A stretch of DNA of 64,000 nt from Fontibacillus puldeungensis (GTDB lineage Bacteria; Bacillota; Bacilli; Paenibacillales; Paenibacillaceae): the NCBI RefSeq assembly GCF_042678945.1, contig NZ_JBHTLM010000003.1:308765-372764 (forward strand), read 5' to 3'. The position numbers and the translations under genes are program-made. The notes beneath the pieces were generated by a model that was not told the origin of the DNA, did not search any database, and saw nothing but the letters and a program-made list of their open reading frames with translations. Positions 61,291 through 64,000 of the stretch are shown here, in pieces. Position 1 is the first letter of the stretch. Each line of letters starts with the position of its first letter.

Positions 61291-61446
61291 AACTAATCTG
61301 GTATCAAATTAATATTGCAGTAGATTTTTAAAAATTCCTTTGTCTTTACTTGAAGATAAGTACAATTCTATGTTGTGCTGCATCTTAGATTACACCCTTT
61401 ATTTAAATGTCTTCTGATGCTTGCTATTTCGTATAACGTTTGACTA

Positions 61447-61899
61447 CTACCAATTGATGTATCTCGACTTATATAGAATCTTCTTTGTCATTCCATTGAT
61501 CTCGGGTATTGGTTTATCCATAGAAAAAAATTTCACTTCTAAACCCTCATCGTCATTTACACAAGGCTCCCCAATAAAATTCCTTGTTTCGTATACCGAT
61601 ATTACGTTATATATTTCATCTCCATTTGGATATCTATAATACATATCAGCTCCAGATAATATGGTGATATGTTTCAAATAATCTGTTCTCAATCCTGCTT
61701 CTTCAAACAGTTCTCTGTGCGCTGCTTCTTCAAGTGATTCTCCTAACTCAAGGATTCCTCCTATTAGCCCCCAATCTCCCGTATCAGTTCTTCTTTGTAA
61801 AAGGATTTCATTTCTATCATTAAACACGATTATGTTTACTCCCGTTAATATAATCGGACGAGAACCTATTATTTTTCTTAATTCTTGAATGTACCCCAA
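61447..61899 (-). CDS. Nudix hydrolase
   Basis: The 150-aa protein starts at a TTG at 61899 (GGAGG seven bases upstream) and reads MGYIQELRKIIGSRPIILTG. The Nudix box GGILELGESLEEAAHRELFE then EAGL is complete. The form GDWGLIGG and the C-terminal DEGLEVKFFSMD fit small-molecule Nudix enzymes of the MutT/DUF4743 sort in Firmicutes. The open frame upstream of 61899 enters element N. Confidence 0.85.
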   Translation of the reverse strand: MGYIQELRKIIGSRPIILTGVNIIVFNDRNEILLQRRTDTGDWGLIGGILELGESLEEAAHRELFEEAGLRTDYLKHITILSGADMYYRYPNGDEIYNVISVYETRNFIGEPCVNDDEGLEVKFFSMDKPIPEINGMTKKILYKSRYINW

Positions 61900-61935
61900 T
61901 GAATAACCTCCAAATATGATTATGGTTTGATTTTC

Positions 61936-62064
61936 GATAATGTTTATGTATAACCTGAGTATTGGGTAGAGACTTAACCTTGCAGGGTTGATCGCCTGAA
62001 TCATCTTCCTGGCTTCTGGCAATTTCCATGGTTGAAGGCCCGCCTGGATACATGCGTTGTAAAA
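61936..62064 (-). repeat. attC-like element N, degenerate
   Basis: The centre (GACTTAACCTTGCAGGGTTG, later CTGGCTTCTGGC) resembles that of element A (GACTTAGCCTCGCAGAGGTT, later CAGCTTCTGGC), so both derive from one ancestor. The arms are poorly preserved: ATAATGTTTATGTATAACC on the left and GGATACATGCGTTGTA on the right. It overlaps the end of the HIT gene region. Confidence 0.5.
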
Positions 62065-62069
62065 TGAAG

Positions 62070-62576
62070 TTACCCTGAATTACTTACAAAATCCCTTAAT
62101 TCTTTTCTTAACTCATTAATTCCTTCTATTACGGTTTTCATATTCTCTTCATTGTTCATTTGATTTCTCGCATGTAATAATACCGGCCTTAAAGATTCTA
62201 CTGAATTTCCAAATTGCTTCATCCATTCATATCTAGGGACCATCCATAAATGAAAATGATGTGTTGTATCCTCATTATAAAAATAATAGACCTTATCTAT
62301 TCCAAGCCTTGTTCGTTGTTCTCCTCTAATCTTATGTATGAGCGAGATATATTCAATTTGTTCTTCATTGGTTAGTTCATCCATAGAGTAAAAATGCCGC
62401 TTTGAGGCCACAATTACAAGCCCCCTTATGGGATAAGCAACATCTTGATGAACATGAAAGTTTTTGGATTCATAAATGACTCCACCAGTTGAAGGGACCA
62501 GTCCACTTGTTAATGCGCAGCTAAGACATTCTACTTCAACAATCCTCCCATCAGCTAAAGAAATCTTTCTTGGCAT
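62070..62576 (-). CDS. HIT-family protein
   Basis: The 168-aa protein has an N-terminal CLSCA pair, VIYESKNFHVHQDVAYPIRG, and the histidine triad region HHFHLWMVPRYEW, close to HxHxH with two hydrophobic residues. It should be a nucleotide hydrolase or transferase of the HIT superfamily. AGGAGG lies eight bases before the ATG. It ends next to element N, as expected for a cassette gene. Confidence 0.8.
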   Translation of the reverse strand: MPRKISLADGRIVEVECLSCALTSGLVPSTGGVIYESKNFHVHQDVAYPIRGLVIVASKRHFYSMDELTNEEQIEYISLIHKIRGEQRTRLGIDKVYYFYNEDTTHHFHLWMVPRYEWMKQFGNSVESLRPVLLHARNQMNNEENMKTVIEGINELRKELRDFVSNSG

Positions 62577-62629
62577 GAAGCGGACCTCCTAATTTTATTT
62601 TGCTCCCCTTGAATCTACTTACAACCATC

Positions 62630-63112
62630 TTATTTCCATATCTGATCTAACTTATTTGAATAAAATAAAATCGCCTTCTTATACGTTTGAATGCCAATAT
62701 CATTACTTGTTTCTGCCAATTGCTTTAACAAAATTTCAGTTGATTCTTTATACTCTTTCTGATTGAATTTAACCATTGCATAAAACACTTGAAATTCTCT
62801 TTGATCAGGATATTCTTTAATAGCTTCATCAAGAATTAATTGGGCCTCATTGTACATGCCTAGTGTTCGAAAAGTGCTGCCTAATCCTAAATATGCACCT
62901 TGCCTTTCTTTGTCCATTAATCCAAGTTCCAATGCTTTCTTATAATAGGGGACTGCTGCTCCTTCTAATCCCATGACGTCATGGATCCATGCGAATTGAT
63001 ACCAAACGGATGGATTCATCGGTTCTTGATCTACTAATTCAAGTAATATAGATCTTGCCTCTTCTAAATGGCCTGATTCTCTTAATTGAATGGCTTTATC
63101 TAGTGCTTTCAT
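62630..63112 (-). CDS. Tetratricopeptide repeat protein
   Basis: The 160-aa protein consists of four TPR-like helical pairs (AIQLRESGHLEEARSILLEL, AAVPYYKKALELG, YNEAQLILDEAIKEYPDQ, YKESTEILLKQL). Such small TPR proteins mediate protein contacts, with no enzymatic core here. The ATG at 63112 fits AAAGGA spacing better than the one at 63121. No palindrome separates it from the HIT gene. Confidence 0.75.
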   Translation of the reverse strand: MKALDKAIQLRESGHLEEARSILLELVDQEPMNPSVWYQFAWIHDVMGLEGAAVPYYKKALELGLMDKERQGAYLGLGSTFRTLGMYNEAQLILDEAIKEYPDQREFQVFYAMVKFNQKEYKESTEILLKQLAETSNDIGIQTYKKAILFYSNKLDQIWK

Positions 63113-63186
63113 GTTTATCATTCCTTTTGCTCTATATCAATTTCAAATCGATACGCTGCCTACACCATTTCAGTTTACTTTCGTAA

Positions 63187-63558
63187 TTATTTCGATAAAG
63201 TCTTCTTCATATAATAATGTGTGTGTCTTCCAGCATTCTCAATAATGCCGTGCACATCAAACCCTTAAGCTTGAAAACTTAATGTATCAACCTTCATAAA
63301 ATCACATTGCTTTTCATTTGCAATTCTTTCAGCCTCTTGGATAAGTTTCTTACCATAACCATGGCCTCTATGTTCAGGTTCTACATATAAATATTGTATC
63401 TCCAGCCAGTTCCAACATGTCTCGCCAAGCATACCACCACAAACCTGACCATCTTCGTCTTGAAGAAAAAAGTGTATTTCTTGATACTTCCCCTTTAAAT
63501 CATCCGGAAAGTGCTTCAAGTTATACTCGCGTATTTGGTTTTTTACATAATTCTTCAA
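63187..63558 (-). pseudogene. GNAT acetyltransferase with internal deletion
   Basis: The frame reads KHFPDDLKGKYQEIHFFLQD, CWNWLEIQYLYVEPEHRGHG (acetyl-CoA loop) and MKVDTLSFQA, then TAA. After the stop, the same frame continues GFDVHGIIENAGRHTHYYMK then KTLSK. The usual LEFYEKH segment is missing between them, so a short deletion left a stop in frame. The 5' end may be incomplete too. Confidence 0.7.
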
Positions 63559-63583
63559 CTCATTATCGTTCTTGTTAATAACT

Positions 63584-64000
63584 CAACTTTCGCACCTGGG
63601 AAATCGCCTTAACCCCTTGGTACTGTAAGAAGAATTCAATATATTGAACCTTATTGACAAAAAACACCTCACTTGTTTGGTATCATGGAAGTGACGAGCA
63701 ACCATGCCAACAAGAAAGGTGCGTAACCCTATGTTACAACAACATTCCCTGTCTGAACAGTCTCGCTTTTCCAAACTTTTTGCTAGGCTCCACATTGGGA
63801 AAGCCTTACGAAAAGCAGGTATTTCCAAATCCTTTGGTCTATCGAGTTTAGCAATTTTCCAAATCGTATTCTATTTGGTCTTCGAAGGAAAGAACTGGTT
63901 TCGACTTCTGGAAAGTGACCGCGGAGCCGACCTACCCGGAAAAGATGTTATCTACCGGTTCTTGAACCATGCTTCCTTTGCTTGGCGACGCTTTTTGCAG
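63584..64000 (+). mobile_element. Insertion sequence of the IS4 group, left part
   Basis: The element contains the transposase start at 63731 and a leader of about 150 bases. Its left end should lie near 63584, just beyond the remains of the acetyltransferase, but I could not identify the terminal repeat without the other end. It marks the right limit of the visible cassette cluster. Confidence 0.6.
63731..64000 (+). CDS. IS4-family transposase, N-terminal part (runs off right edge)
   Basis: The frame from the ATG at 63731 gives 90 residues (MLQQHSLSEQSRFSKLFARL, FYLVFEGKNWFRLLESDRGA, LPGKDVIYRFLNH), the typical N-terminal domain of IS4-group transposases of Bacillus and Paenibacillus. AAAGGTG lies nine bases upstream. 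The DDE core lies beyond the window. Confidence 0.85.
   Translation, partial: MLQQHSLSEQSRFSKLFARLHIGKALRKAGISKSFGLSSLAIFQIVFYLVFEGKNWFRLLESDRGADLPGKDVIYRFLNHASFAWRRFLQ

Noticed and set aside
24561..63558. Palindromes as simple REP/MITE repeats spread by the nearby IS200-type TnpA
   Set aside because: REP elements would be found in either orientation and at any gene end. Here arms are oriented the same way, lie 3' of each gene and carry AAC/GTT outer boxes. The alternative is not fully excluded and is included in the tests.
24561..63558. Integron integrase within the window
   Set aside because: No tyrosine recombinase frame is present. Given the gene orientation, an integrase would be expected to the right of the window or elsewhere.
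1..64000. tRNA and rRNA genes
   Set aside because: No cloverleaf with GGTTCGAATCC-like arm and no rRNA signature sequence was seen by eye on either strand; a covariance scan was not possible.

Overview
The window looks like a chromosomal segment of a low-to-mid GC Firmicute, most probably a Paenibacillus. The signs are YesM/YesN-type two-component systems with LplA-like solute-binding lipoproteins, strong AGGAGG-type ribosome binding sites with frequent GTG and TTG starts, CcpA cre sites, a T-box leader and a modular GH26 mannanase. Species cannot be fixed from the sequence. One 100-base run of N marks an assembly gap at 24339-24438.

Layout. Positions 1-23180 are ordinary chromosome. They hold an FMN-binding lipoprotein and a MerR regulator, a YesMN system with an orphan sugar-binding lipoprotein and a cre site, an HD phosphohydrolase, a lone Dpp-type permease, a DrrAB-type ABC exporter, a five-gene sugar oxidoreductase/ThuA/isomerase operon with its AraC regulator, and a MacB-like ABC transporter with an OmpR-type two-component system. 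At 23179-23830 a retropepsin-like gene and an IS200-type element are fused at one breakpoint. A 43-residue membrane peptide gene and a 26-bp tandem repeat that runs into the gap follow.

Positions 24561-28103 and 49730-63560 form the most unusual part. Small AT-rich genes, nearly all on the minus strand, encode DUF2971, HNH, GNAT, Nudix, CPBP protease, TetR, SET, HIT, TPR, methyltransferase, nucleotidyltransferase and aminoglycoside-phosphotransferase-like proteins and lipoproteins. Many are followed directly, on their 3' side, by an imperfect palindrome of about 65-170 bp. Its arms carry GTATTCACGAA / TTCGTGAATAC and its outer boxes contain AAC / GTT. Position, orientation and two-box arm structure are those of integron attC sites. 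I read this as a cassette array without an integrase in the window (CALIN-like) in a Gram-positive. This is an inference that needs a covariance-model test.

The two array parts flank a conventional block (28337-49545). It contains a DUF6809 protein, a frameshifted GNAT, a RelE-type toxin-antitoxin pair, a secreted CBM35-GH26-X2-X2-CBM3 mannanase with a cre site, a T-box-controlled aspartate-semialdehyde dehydrogenase, and a complete NRPS-independent siderophore system. The siderophore genes combine the SbnC/F/G/H-like module of staphyloferrin B with the diaminobutyrate aminotransferase of achromobactin and an added ATP-grasp ligase. Uptake is by a lipoprotein, two FecCD permeases, an ATPase and a FhuF-like reductase. 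Each of the two transcription units starts at a clear Fur box. An IS4-type transposase begins at the right edge.
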